Shown: positions 23,601 to 34,385 of the stretch, one piece after another
Position numbering within the stretch: the first letter of the stretch is position 1
Layout of the letters: each line of letters opens with the position of its first letter
Assembly (NCBI GenBank): GCA_963693315.1
Contig: OY856188.1
Location: forward strand, 244,695,926 to 244,759,925
Direction: 5' to 3'
DNA from: Diogma glabrata
Lineage: Eukaryota > Arthropoda > Insecta > Diptera > Cylindrotomidae
Length of the DNA: 64,000 nt
Position numbers and translations under genes: made by a program
The notes under the pieces: generated by a model
What the model was told of the DNA's origin: nothing
Databases searched by the model: none
Seen by the model: only the letters and a program-made list of their open reading frames with translations

Positions 23601-24761
23601 CTTAATTTCTCAAATATTCTAGGTAAATCCATTCTTTATAAAGAAAACGCCAGGCATTGTGATGAAATTTACGTAATCATTTTGAATATATTTTATTTAT
23701 TGTTTTAACTCTTTTTCTTAGAAGCAGTGTGACGTTAATTTTTTTTTTGAACTATTGTATATCGGAAATTGAATACAATTTTGTTTTGTATTTCATTGCG
23801 ATTATGTAGAATCATTACAATATAATTGCGAACTGGGGGCCCCTAAGAGTGCGAGGTTATGACAACTGCTTGCGCTATCCCTAACAACGACCCTGCTCTA
23901 CAGAACTATCTCAGACGTAAAACTAAATGAAATTTGAGGCATGTGAATTTTGAAAATCTTCAGGTAGGTTCATTAGTTTACCAATTTTCAACTGTGGCGA
24001 AGTATAATAAGGGTTTGACAGCTACAGTTCTAAATTTTTGTAAATATTATAATCTAGCTAGCAAAGTCAATAAAAAAATTCAAGCGCAGACTACACCAAT
24101 TAGCACAATTAGTTAATTGAAATGGATTAAACAGCCCAAAATCATGCACAATTTGATTCATTTATTTAAATTACACTATTATCTTATTTAATACTGGTTT
24201 TTACCTCAGTGGCGTTTCAATTTAAACAGTATTTCGTTCTGCAAAAATAATTCCTTAAATACAATTTTATTTCTAGACTCTAGATTATTCCAGATCAATC
24301 CAAAATTTCTTTACAGAGAAAGCTCAAGAATTTCTCAGAATTATCAATCTCGTTATTACTTTGAATGTATTTTATTGTTGTTGTATCGACCTGCATTCTT
24401 GGAATTAGTATCACATGTTTGAAGTCAGCGACATAAATGATTTTAGTTTTGTTATTGAAATTCTATATTCTATTCTATATTCTGTAGAATTGTAACAATA
24501 TTTATTTCGATTTAGGAGCAAGAACGATAGTTTTTTATTTTTACTCCTGTGTTTTGTAATTTATATTTTTTTAAAGTTACTTTCACCAAAATAATGGATA
24601 TATGTAATTGATAGCCGTATATTTTCCATATAGGAAAGTAGACTGTAAACAAGTATTAATTCACTTGTATTAATTACAGCAATTCACTCAATTTTATGGT
24701 CGAGTTTCACTTAAGGACTCTAATTTTTATTAAATTATTTTATATGGGTGATCAGCCCATA
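20700..24761. other. Intergenic stretch without a recognisable gene
   Basis: AT-rich with no protein I recognise; minus-strand frame 22373-22597 is unfamiliar. Near 22660-22750 a fragment ending CTTTCAGACCGAAGTTAATA matches the terminus of the repeat family at 48500-48905. At 23820-23905 a GC-richer patch has a weakly tRNA-like minus strand (TAGCGCAAGCAGTTG, later AGTTCGCAA), which may be a SINE remnant. Confidence 0.45.
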
Positions 24762-24765
24762 GTTT

Positions 24766-25170
24766 TGAAGGGGTTGATAACCTTTCTCAATATGTTTTTT
24801 TCTTAAAATAAAAACAAGCACTTCTAATTTAATTTTTATTTGAACAAGAATTTGTGTAACAGATTTAATTTTGGTTTAACAAATGTTGTTCGACCGAACG
24901 CAAAAACTAAAGTGATTGCAATGTTTAAAATTTAATTTTAATTTATTTAATAATAATTATTATGATTATAAAAAAATTTTTTTTTTAATTGGACTGTAGG
25001 TATAAATTTTTTTGTCTTTTCGATCGGTGATGTCCAAACTTTATGTTTGATTATGATTATATTTATTAAAGTGAATTCAGCTTCCGTTGAACCCTTTTTA
25101 TATTTGTTTCTCCGAGTGTAATCGTTTTTGTTTAATTTGAATTTGCATTATTTCAGAGTTTTGCGCTACA
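24766..25170 (-). repeat. 3' LTR of the gypsy element
   Basis: 405 bp. It shares with the other LTR the blocks GTTCGACCGAACGCAAAAAC and AATTTGAATTTGCATTATTT, but has an extra segment of about 90 bases around 24960-25065, including CGATCGGTGATGTCC. This LTR acquired an insertion, or the other lost the segment. Confidence 0.85.
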
Positions 25171-25341
25171 TATACTCCCCACCAGAACAAAAATTAAAAT
25201 TTTTTAGATGGATACAAATTAAAACGAACTTGTTTGTGTTGCTTTTGCGTAGTTTTGTCTGGCGACAGGGAGCTCTAAGCTGGGTTTAACCTGTCGATGC
25301 CAATCGTCGTGTTCTTTCCGTGAATATCCACAACGAAGAAT

Positions 25342-26072
25342 TTACGCAGCTTGCATGCAACTGAAAACGGCCCTCCGAAACGTGTAGTAAAGAATCCTTT
25401 TATTGTGTGTGCAGTTCTTGAGATCTTTAGCGATGAAGATGTCGGGTTGCCTGGAAGATGTGGAGATTAAGGTCTGCATGCTTGTTCGCAATTGATTAAT
25501 AAGCTCAGATGTGTTAAAAGTGTTGGTTGTAGGAAAATCGACCAAGGATTTCCAGGAGACTTTTAAAGTTTGACCATTCACTAGTTCTGCATGCGTGCAG
25601 TTGAGGTCTTCCTTGAAAGAGAGATTGCTAAATATTGGGAGTTCTGTGCTCCAATGAACGGTATTGCATCGTGCTTCCAACGATGCTTTAAGTTGACGGT
25701 GGAAGCGTTCGACAAGACCGTTTGCTTTAAGATTATAATCCGTGAGCGAATTCGAAGAGATCCTAGAAGCTTCGTAAGCTCGGTGAATAAATTGGATTCA
25801 AATTATCCGCCGCGATCTGTCGTTATAACAGAAGGAATACCAAATCTAGAAATATATTCCTGTAACAGTGTTGATCCAATGGTAATTGCTGTCACATCAT
25901 TTAATGGGTATGTTTCTGGCCAACGTGTGAAGCAGTCAATATGCAGTTGTATCGTTTGATATGTGGATATGATGTGAATATGATCAAATCTGCAATTCAG
26001 TAATTCTAAAGCAGAAAACGTTCTAAATGAACGATTTTGTTCATACCTATCGACTATCAAACCACCAACCAT
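25342..26072 (-). pseudogene. gypsy integrase fragment, frameshifted
   Basis: The core region (26072 down to 25803) contains [14 protein letters not shown] with the first catalytic Asp and SVITTDRGG with the second, as in gypsy/mdg-type integrases. The C-terminal region (25680 down to 25342) contains WSTELPIF, KEDLNCTHAELVNGQTL, the typical stretch after the catalytic core. The piece between them (25802-25681) lies in other frames. The enzyme would insert the cDNA into host DNA; this copy is dead because of frame changes and loss of the upstream domains. Confidence 0.85.
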
Positions 26073-26414
26073 TTATCTCATCATGAACGATACGATACAT
26101 CACGTGGCGTTTCACATCGTACACAAACACAACAGGAATTCGTGTCCAATTGTATGTCATAAACTTTACAACATGTTCCAACTTTTTCTAATATCGAATC
26201 TTGTATAATCGTTTTTTAGTTTTTATTATTCGCTTCAAACTTATTATGCAACTGTCGTATCTTTAAGCAAGGTGTTGGAGGATTTGCGATCTTGTTTGTT
26301 TTATCAAAAGCTGGGCTTCGCCATTTTTTTACCATTGAACGATTGCCTATAAATGATTGTGGCATTGAATTGATCCATTTAATGGCTTTACACACTTCTC
26401 CATTCACTATTACT

Positions 26415-26432
26415 ATCACGTCGGGGTCACCA
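26415..26432 (-). promoter_or_regulatory. Primer binding site complementary to tRNA-Trp 3' end
   Basis: The plus strand reads ATCACGTCGGGGTCACCA, which ends in CCA and agrees with the 3' end of tRNA-Trp as I remember it. The minus strand (TGGTGACCCCGACGTGAT) is therefore a primer binding site for minus-strand DNA synthesis, two bases from the 5' LTR. Confidence 0.75.
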
Positions 26433-26434
26433 CG

Positions 26435-26756
26435 TGAAGGGGTTAAATGGTTAACCTCTCTCAATATGTTTTTTTTTTTTGGTAAAATAAAAACAAGCAC
26501 TTTTAATGCTTTAATTTAATTTTATTTGAACAAGAATTTGTGTAACAGATTTAAATTTGGTTTAACAAATGTTGTTCGACCGAACGCAAAAACTAAAGTG
26601 AGTGTAATGTTTTATATTTTATTTTAATTACCATAATTATATTTATTAAAGCATAGTCAGGTTCCGTTAGACCTGTTCTGATTTTGTTTCGCCGAGTGTT
26701 ATCGTTAAGTTGTTTAATTTGAATTTGCATTATTTCTGCAGAGTTTTGCCGCTACA
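26435..26756 (-). repeat. 5' LTR of the gypsy element
   Basis: 322 bp, TG to CA on the minus strand. It is clearly diverged from the 405-bp partner by substitutions as well as the length difference, so the insertion is old. Confidence 0.85.
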
Positions 26757-26860
26757 GTTTTTCCAATTTATCAACTATATTCGTTGATTATTAGTTAATT
26801 GGAAAACCGATGTGTTGATGGTTGTTAAATTTTTGCTTTAAAAAATACTTTAACCTAGAT

Positions 26861-26930
26861 ATGGGGAGTCGAACCCAGGTCCTCCGAATTTAAAGTCAAG
26901 TGTGCTACCATTAGTAAAAAAATTTAGCTT
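26861..26930 (-). other. tRNA-derived sequence (Gln-like, degenerate)
   Basis: The minus strand reads AATGGTAGCACACTTGACTT and then GGGTTCGACTCCC, a perfect B-box-type T arm. The anticodon arm resembles tRNA-Gln but the loop would give UUA, and the stems are poorly paired. Better explained as a tRNA pseudogene or SINE head than a working tRNA. Confidence 0.4.
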
Positions 26931-27309
26931 CGACTATAAGAAGTTGTTTTATTTAAAATTAAAATTGATACATACAGACTAATTAACGTCTACGAGCAAT
27001 ACAGAAATCTCGCTATACTTTACGTTCCTTATTTATTTGCATATTTAACATTCTAAATGAGTATTGTAAATTCTCTCATTTGTTTGGCAGCTGATTACTT
27101 AAGAACCCAAAAATTGAAGCTACAAACAAACGTCTTTTATGATGCAAACCTTTCGTCGAAATTGTTATTGTGGTTCTTGCTCGAAATTAGCTTCCAAGTG
27201 CTTCTGAGGCGTAGTACTGGCGACTGGTTTTGGTGTCAGACTCAATTTTTTCAAGCATAAATCAAATAGATTTGAATCAGGCTGTTGTTGTAGCGACGGG
27301 TGTGAGGTC

Positions 27310-27812
27310 GTAGAATATTCCATGATGATGGCATGCTGTTGGATGCTCGAAGAAACCAGCCTTCATTTAACCCACTGTGGGAATTTAATCATTGAGGAAG
27401 ACATTGCAGCACATAATCAAACCATACGCCACTAGTTAAACTCAACTAGTCTCCTCAAGTGTTGCAAGATGCAATTTGTTTTGTTTTTTGAAAGAATATG
27501 AGAAATATGACATTATATGTGGATGAATGGATTACTAATGGGAAACTTAACAATAAATCTTATATGCCATAGTAAAATATAACGTAGGTCATAGACCAAT
27601 CAATGTTTTATAATAGGATTGAGGAAATAAACACAAACATTATTTTTTAACGAAAATAAAATTACTTTATCAATAGTTCAGCTAGTGGCGTACGGTTTGC
27701 CCATGTGCCGCAATGTCTTCCTCAATGAATAAATTCCCATAATGATTTAAAGGAAACCTGGTTTCTTCGAGTATGCAATAGCATGCCATCATCATGGAAT
27801 ATTTCACAGCTA
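27310..27812. repeat. Inverted repeat pair, arms of about 130 bp
   Basis: 27310-27440 and 27676-27812 are reverse complements with roughly 15 percent difference by eye. Shared blocks include ATGGCATGCTRTTG, TTGAGGAAGACATTG and CGCCACTAG. The 235-bp spacer has no gene. Confidence 0.65.
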
Positions 27813-27959
27813 AACTGGAGAGTGCACGTGGAGTACGCGATTAAACCTACAGATCAAGAACTTAAACAAATCAGTAAAAACTGATCCCTCTTCCACACTA
27901 ATGTCATATTTCTCTTGTTTTATTTTTGGATAACTACCCTCGGGTAGAAGCTGCCAATA

Positions 27960-28230
27960 TTAAATAACGAACCAATTTCTGGCTCGTATAGGCTAGCCAA
28001 GCCTTGGCTAGTTTATTTTGGTTTCAGTCTGGGCCAGTGGTAAATGCCTAGACTAAACCAAGATTCAGTTTATTATATTATGCGTTATTAGCCTGGTCTG
28101 CCAGACTTGGCCCCAGGACATCAGTCCAAACTTGATCCAAGCTTGGGTCGTTTGGAAATGTTATGTCTGGCGCAATACTCAAAAGCTGTGGCGCGGGCTT
28201 GGCCCAGGTTTGGCCTCTTAGCTTTTTCTT
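27960..28230. repeat. GC-richer patch dense in TGGCC/AAGCTTGG palindromes
   Basis: Short self-complementary words such as GCTAGCC, CCAAGCC, CCAAGCTTGG and TGGCCCAGG recur every 20-40 bases in an otherwise AT-rich neighbourhood. A loosely similar patch is at about 57870-58010. No reading frame or known repeat recognised. Confidence 0.4.
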
Positions 28231-30765
28231 ATCCGGGTATATATATCACTCGAATGTGACTTTCAAAATCAGGCCTTTAAGAGGTTTGGGGAAGTTTAAT
28301 TAATTACGACAAGCAATTGTAAAAACGATAAGCGATCTCGTAATGAGAATAACTGATTACATGTAAAACAATGAAGAGAATTGTGAAAAGATATGTTCTC
28401 TGAATTTCCTTACAATACACAAACAAAACTATTGCATGCGTCTTTATTTTCATATATTTTTTCGTTTTTTAATTAAGTCGTTCAATTTTTTTGTTTATGA
28501 ATTTTTTTTTTCAACGACAGGGAGCTGTCGGATATTTCTTAAAGATTGTTTTTTTATTAGAATCAGAAATTTTGTGAATAAATGCGTGGTGGATAGTGGG
28601 ATGGAAAACGGGTAGTGGAATATAATGTAATAATGTAGCATCATTGTTTTTGGTTCTTTGGTTACAAACACAAGTTATGGTTTTCTTTTTTCTAACTTTT
28701 TTTATTCATGACTATTACTTCCATCTGGTCAATACTGTGTTTAAAAAAAATTAAGAAAATTTTTTATAAAATCGTTTTCTGTTTTTCTTAAATTCGAATG
28801 TAAATTTACGAAATTTCGATATTACAAAATGAAGGGAATACATTAAATGCTAGAATTGCAAAGGTAAGAGAAAATCACTTGTCTATTTTATGATAAAAGT
28901 GCTGTTCAAGCCTCACCTATTAATCAGTTTTAGCTGGTCATAACTTTACCAAAACACTAACTTCTGTTTGCTTGAAAAACAAGCGGGGTATTTTCACTAG
29001 ATATTTTACCATTTCTTAACCTTAACCACCCAAGCCTTTGTTTTAACGAATCAAACTAACTCTTCAGAACTATAATATTAAAATGATGTCAAAGTTCTGT
29101 GTTCTTGAATGTTTAGGGTATTTTTGTTATCAAACTTTAAATAAAATCACAACACATATCAATTTATGTACATAATTTAACATAAAATAGTAAAAATTCA
29201 TTTGTGGCAAATTTTTTCTAACAGAAATAATAAACCGCTTGCAATTTGGTTAAACTACATCTATTTTGGTATCTAAACCGGAACATAATTACCATATCTT
29301 TGTATTTATTTTATTTTTTGGGTTTTTTTCCAACTGGAATAAATTGTTCTGTGTTGGATATTATTGTTGTTAAATTTACTAGGACATTAAGAGGAATTAT
29401 GTAAGATAAAACTTTCTCTCTCTTGCCATGGATAACAACTAATTCAATACAAGTAGTCATACCTTGTTTTGAAGAAAGTTATCTTCATAAAAAGCCAAAG
29501 CTTATAATTTTATTTTAGCTGAGCGCGCTTTGCACTCGTTAAAATATTATACAAAAATTAAATTAATTTTTTGGTTTTGTTCTTTCTCTTAGGAACGAAA
29601 TTTTTATTTTCATTATTTCACTCCTTTGGATACGATTACATATTTATTTTTACTTTCATTCCGTATGTAAAAGAGGAAAACTAATAATTTTTTTGATCCT
29701 ATAGTAAGTTGTAAGCATGTTTCTTTCTCATATTTTGAATGGTATTATAATATTTTCAGATCTCAGATGAATGAGATTCTAAAGCAGATAGCGATACTTC
29801 TGTTGGTAGAGAGATGGACTGTATTATGATTACTGAATCGCTGGTTCAATTCCGGTTCCTAGGATATGTTTTTATTAAAATATTAAGTTATTATGTAATA
29901 GTTTCTATATAAAAACTCTTAATCGTTATACTTTTCTTTCTTTAACTCCATCATGAACATCGAAACCGAAAATCAACCCAATTTTATTTGTACTTAAAGT
30001 TCAACCATTTCCTGCAAATAATAAATTAGAATCGTTAGTCATTTTTTTTTGCTTCAATTTTTGTGGCTTTCCTGTTTCTATTTACAAAATATTTTTATTC
30101 ATTTCTCTATGAAACGTAATGAAAGTTATTTTCTAAATATGTACAAGTGGACGTGTTCCTTTGATGTGAAACTATTAGATTATTATCTATAGCAAATAAG
30201 ATGGAATGAATACTATATTTTGAATAAAGCTCAAATGTTGTTCGGATTGTAATTTATATTTTGGTTTTAATTGTTAAAAATGCAATAGGTTAGAAGAAAA
30301 AGTAATCTGGTTTTTATATACATATATAATAAACTTAGAAATTTCAAATAAAATGTCTCCTTGAGAACCAAAAACAATACACACTTCAAGTATTGAACAA
30401 AAACAAAATCAAGTATAGAAAAGGAATAATGTTTTGCCGATTATAAAATTATTTGATATATATGTAGTCAATTTTATATTGGGCAAACTGGTAGAATATT
30501 TAAAGAAAGATTTAACGAACATTGCACAAAAAATAAAAATACCTTTGGTTAAAAATAAGTTTACTGTTTTATTAGAATCATTTTGATACTGATCATAGGA
30601 TACAAATTTAACTTCGTTACATATCTACCTTCAAAAATTTTTCCCAAAAAAATTTAATTTATTTAAATTTGAATAAACCCTTATTATATGCTCAGACACG
30701 AAGGCAGTGGTTAATTTTCCAATTCATTATGAAAATAAAAGTATTAAATTACGATGAATACAAAT
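28231..30765. other. Stretch with no gene apart from a tRNA-Tyr-like relic
   Basis: AT-rich, no protein recognised. The only structured item is the degenerate tRNA-Tyr-like sequence listed separately at 29788-29862. Confidence 0.45.
29788..29862 (+). other. tRNA-Tyr-like pseudogene or SINE head
   Basis: GTTGGTAGAGAGATGGACTG, TATTATGATTA and TCGCTGGTTCAATTCCGG match the D arm, anticodon region and T arm of animal tRNA-Tyr. The B box GGTTCAATTCC fits the consensus. The acceptor strands (ATAGCGA and TCCTAGG) do not pair and the A box is poor, so it is not a working tRNA. Confidence 0.55.
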
Positions 30766-31638
30766 ATTTAACATTGCTGAAATCTCAAGCTCTGAGATAT
30801 CAAAGCTTCGGTCTGGGTAAGGATTTTGAAATAGTTTTCGCCAAAAATTTTTTTGAAGACATTATTTTTCGTTTTGGGCAGCGATGTATATTAAACATAA
30901 AACTCTTTGTAAAAGTACAAGTATTTTATCTCTGTTTAAGAAATTTATTACAAAACTAACACGAAACATCAATACGTTGCCGGAAAATTATAACAGATCA
31001 TAAATTAACATGATTTAGTGAAAAGATGATACAATCAGCAATAACCTCTCCATTTAAAATTTCGAGAAAATATTACGAAATCAAAAATTCATATTTCTTT
31101 CAAAATTCCAAAAATATTCTAACAATTATGATAAAAAAAAATTTAAACTTTTTTTCAAAATTCTAAAAATATTTACAAAATTATTACAAAATCAAAAATT
31201 GAAACTTTTTCCAGAAATTTTCAAAAATTTGAAATTGAAAAAACTTTTTACAAAATTCAAAAATATCGCATAAATTATAACAAAATCAAATATACAAACT
31301 TTTTACAAAACTCCAAAAATTATAATAAAATCAAAGATTTAAACTTTTTCAAAATTCTAAAAATATTGCAAAAATTATAACAAAATCAAAAATACAAACT
31401 TTTTTCAAAATTCAAATTCAAATTTCAAAATCAAAAATTTCCATGTCCCAAGTTCATGTTCGATTACATGTCATGTCATACAAATAATTATTTTCATTTT
31501 CTTCCAAAAAATTGGGTAAAAAAAAGTGAAAATCATTCTTTTGTCAATATTTTTTTGACAAACTTATAATGCAATAATCTAGTTTTTGGTCTCACACACC
31601 AATCCCGACCATCAAGACTTCTCGAAATGTGTTGTAAG

Positions 31639-33006
31639 TACAGATGTAAAAGTAATATTACCCATAGTAAAATTACCGGTAAAATTGGTAATATTACGTA
31701 ATATTACTTAGGCTTGGTAAAATTGGTAAAATTGCAATAAAATTTGAATAATCTTTGTATAATAAAAATTAAAGTTTGTGCTTTTTTGTTGACACCCCAT
31801 GTAATTGAAAGTTGTCTGCATATTGTTGTGAGAATTTCTCAGCTGATCGATCGATTTGCAGCTGAACACCCATAAATGTAGGTAATTTTAATGTCTTTAC
31901 GTGGTGCCACAAAGTCGATTAAGTTAGGCAAATATTTGTCTACTGGTGTCGATCGGTGGGTTGGAATGAGTAGTTTTTTCACCTGGTAGCAATAACGAAG
32001 CTGTTTTGGATGAGGCAAAAGCTAAATCTATGTCATTTCAGAATCAAATTGCTGCTATGAAGACGGTTTCTCTTCCCTGTTCTTGACATTTTACTGATTA
32101 TCCCTATTGATCACCCTCAAAGGTCACCCATGTAGTAATTTTGTTCACGTTCCAATTTTACATTAAATAAAAGGCAAATATCTTCAAAAATTTGCGATTT
32201 ATATTTTTCCATGAACGATAAAGAAACAATGTGCATTAGATTTTGATGTGACGTATTGCAAACGTAATTAATACATTTATCCCAGTGTCGGCCGTGCCAA
32301 GTGTTGTACGCGAAAAGTGTCATGTGTAACGCCGTTGACAATTCTCAATTGCAGGAGAAGCGTTGAACCGGGTTCATTTTCTAACCACATGCGATAAAAG
32401 AAGCTTGATTTGGATCCATTGCATACAGTCCAAATAAACTAAGTTTCATTGATAATGCTTGGTTATCTGTCAATTTGCTCTTTGCATTTGAGCCATTGAA
32501 ATCCATTCCTATTTCTATTCGATTTGTATAATACCTAAACATTTTCAAATGTGGCAGCGTTTTCAAAAACGCATAGTTTTACATAACAGTGAAAAAAGCA
32601 TTTGAAGCCAGTCTGTTCAGGATTTGTTGCACTTTTACAGCTGTGGAAATAGCGGGCAGCCTGTTTTTTAGATGTCCTGCTAAAAGAACAACAGCTGAAC
32701 TCTGTTCATGTATGGATGGGGCATAAAAAAATTTGCCATTGTTACATATGTATCTTCCTGTCTATAATGCTTTGCGAGTGAGGATATTTACACTCGATAA
32801 TAATATATTTGATTTGCATTTTATGTTTTCATAAACCAGAAATGATTGTGATAGTCATCAATTTTGAATTAAATGAATTTGTAACTAAGTTTAAATGTCT
32901 TGAAATAGTTTTATATTTTACCAATATTACCAATTTTACCAATCTTACCGGTAATTTTACGGTAAAATTACCACAAATATATTTTACCGGTAAATTTACA
33001 TCTGTA
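31639..33006. mobile_element. hAT-like non-autonomous element (1368 bp)
   Basis: Perfect 12-bp terminal inverted repeats TACAGATGTAAA and a perfect 8-bp target duplication GTTGTAAG (31631-31638 and 33007-33014). Subterminal regions are dense in TTACCGGTAA and GGTAAAATTGGTAA on both ends, probably transposase-binding repeats. Minus-strand frames at 32117-32341 and 32381-32566 are too short and too unfamiliar to call transposase. It lies inside the inverted LINE ORF1. Confidence 0.88.
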
Positions 33007-33014
33007 GTTGTAAG

Positions 33015-33227
33015 GCCTGAGCAGTTCTTGAGATGACACCATTCTTTACAGCTATTACACCGGACGCATGTAGTGTTTGCCCTTAAAATATTTTTGCATA
33101 TTGCACAATGCCATATTTTAGTTGGCTCAGGATTTCTTTCAATAACAGCCATGATGAGGAGGATTTGAAGCAGTGAGGCCTGGGACATCTGCTTCTTTAT
33201 CCAAAAAATGGAGCGCTTGAGTAGCAC
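33015..33227 (-). pseudogene. LINE ORF1 fragment: 2A-like remnant and zinc finger
   Basis: Residues 28-35 (33123-33146) read VIERNPEP, close to the 2A ribosome-skipping consensus D(V/I)ExNPGP, with Gly changed to Glu and no Asp before the Ile. A cysteine-rich finger follows at once: WHCAIC, CVRCNSC, CHLKNC. 2A-like peptides in front of such fingers are known from some non-LTR retrotransposons. The finger is cut by the hAT-like element after CSGL; a short continuation lies at 31638-31624. Confidence 0.65.
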
Positions 33228-33289
33228 CTTTCCTCGAAATTTTTGTGATAGTCCTTGGTCGGAACTGGGTTCCGAGTACTTCTGGGGGC

Positions 33290-33500
33290 GTAAACCCGTC
33301 CATATTGAGAAGCACTACATGAGTAGAATTGACAAGGAAATTGTTGACAAGTGTCCCGCATATGAGGGCACGCCACATGATGCTAACCACCTTTTCAATT
33401 GTCCAGAGAAACCAACCGACCTGACTAATTAAGATCTGTGGTACCGCCCAAGAGCAGTAGCAGAGTTCCTGAATCTGGACTTCGAGCCGGAAGAATAACA
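33290..33500 (+). pseudogene. LINE ORF2 C-terminal fragment
   Basis: SRIDKEIVDKCPAYEGTPHD followed by NHLFNCPEKPTDLT is the Cys/His tail found at the C-terminus of many insect LINE reverse transcriptases. A stop interrupts it after TDLTN (33430), and in-frame DLWYRPRAVAEFLNLD then continues the family pattern. A CAA-repeat tail follows at 33514-33538. 5' inverted, no catalytic domain. Confidence 0.78.
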
Positions 33501-34385
33501 CCATATTTCGTCGCTACAACAACAACAACAACAACAACATCAAGATTTCTCCAAATTCAATTCCTATCCTACTCGAAATCACTTAAAATGAACGTGTTTT
33601 AAGCAAAACATTTGCAAATTTCCTTGTTTTGATACTTGACGAGTTTTTTGACACACTTTCGTTGCAGCTATCGAACACATCGTCCTTTCGGCTCTTACAA
33701 TTGAGTATATCTATTTTTAGAAACAAAAACTTGTGGAATCCCTCCAACGCTTTTCTAGATTTCGTCTAGGCTCCACCGGCTGGCAGACAGACATACATTA
33801 TTTTTTTGGCTCGAGAATGTAATACTTAGGTATTTGAGACCAATTAATGAATTAATTGAAATTTATTAATATAATTTTTTTCCAAAAACTCAACACGAAG
33901 AAATAATAGAACTTAAAACAGAATTAAAAACTATATTGAAACAGCATGTTACATTCCAACGGTTTAATTCAATTTCTTAATAAACGTAGTAATTTGCATG
34001 CAATCAAAACTTAATTAAATTATTATGACGTGTTACCATACTATTTATATAAAATAATTTGCTTTGATTTAAAAATAGTTTAATAATCTTTTCTTTTCTT
34101 AATTTAAAGATTCTTGATTGATTTCTTGAAATCGTTATACAATTATTTCTTTTTTCGATCGCGATAGATATTTAAATCACAGCAGTCTTAGGTGAATGGA
34201 GGAAACGCTGTATGTGTCACAATACGATTTTTTATACATATTCAGTAATAAAAGTTGTAGGTAAAATTTAACAAACACTTGTTTGTTCAATTTATGTGAA
34301 CGATTTGTTGATTGAATTCGATTGATTCTCCAGACATGTCTTCCGTCTTTCAATCTTTATTTTATATTTCACATGTTTTGATTCT

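Larger units (their letters stand above)
24766..26756 (-). mobile_element. Internally deleted gypsy-type LTR retrotransposon
   Basis: Two direct LTRs, 24766-25170 and 26435-26756, each reading TGTAGC to CCCCTTCA on the minus strand, flanked by a 4-bp duplication GTTT (24762-24765 and 26757-26760). A primer site sits 2 bases inside the 5' LTR and a purine-rich tract (minus GGTGGGGAGTATA) borders the 3' LTR. Only about 1.26 kb remains between the LTRs: a short 5' piece and a broken integrase; protease, reverse transcriptase and RNase H are gone. The left LTR carries about 90 extra bases near its middle. Confidence 0.88.
31624..33538 (+). mobile_element. 5'-inverted (twin-primed) LINE fragment, with nested hAT-like element
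   Basis: The 3' part (about 33220-33538, plus strand) has the LINE C-terminus and ends in a CAA repeat. The 5' part (minus strand, about 33220 down to 33007 and then 31638-31624) encodes an ORF1-type zinc finger. Both are flanked by a 13-bp duplication with one mismatch, ATCAAGACTTCTC at 31611-31623 and ATCAAGATTTCTC at 33539-33551. An inverted 5' half beside a normal 3' half within one target duplication is the signature of twin priming. Confidence 0.72.
30766..33840 (+). repeat. Copy of a large dispersed repeat, interrupted by a LINE
   Basis: Left part 30766-31623 matches 47040-48540: shared CTCTGAGATATCAA, ACACGAAACATCAATACGTT and the 55-60-bp minisatellite at 31060-31440. Right part 33539-33840 continues the match to 48525-48905 (ACTTAAAATGAACG, CAAATTTCCTTGTTTTGA, TTTTCTAGATTTCGT). 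The intervening LINE is absent from the copy at 48.5 kb. No protein of its own recognised; the frame at 30669-30959 is repeat sequence. Confidence 0.75.

Noticed and set aside
26861..26930. Suppressor-type tRNA with UUA anticodon
   Set aside because: Anticodon and acceptor stems do not pair properly; a degenerate tRNA-derived repeat is the better reading.
30669..30959. Plus-strand frame of 96 codons
   Set aside because: Lies in the dispersed repeat; the same sequence at 47.0-47.2 kb is not open in the same way.
32117..32566. Two short minus-strand frames inside the hAT-like element as transposase remnants
   Set aside because: No hAT dimerisation or catalytic motif could be seen.
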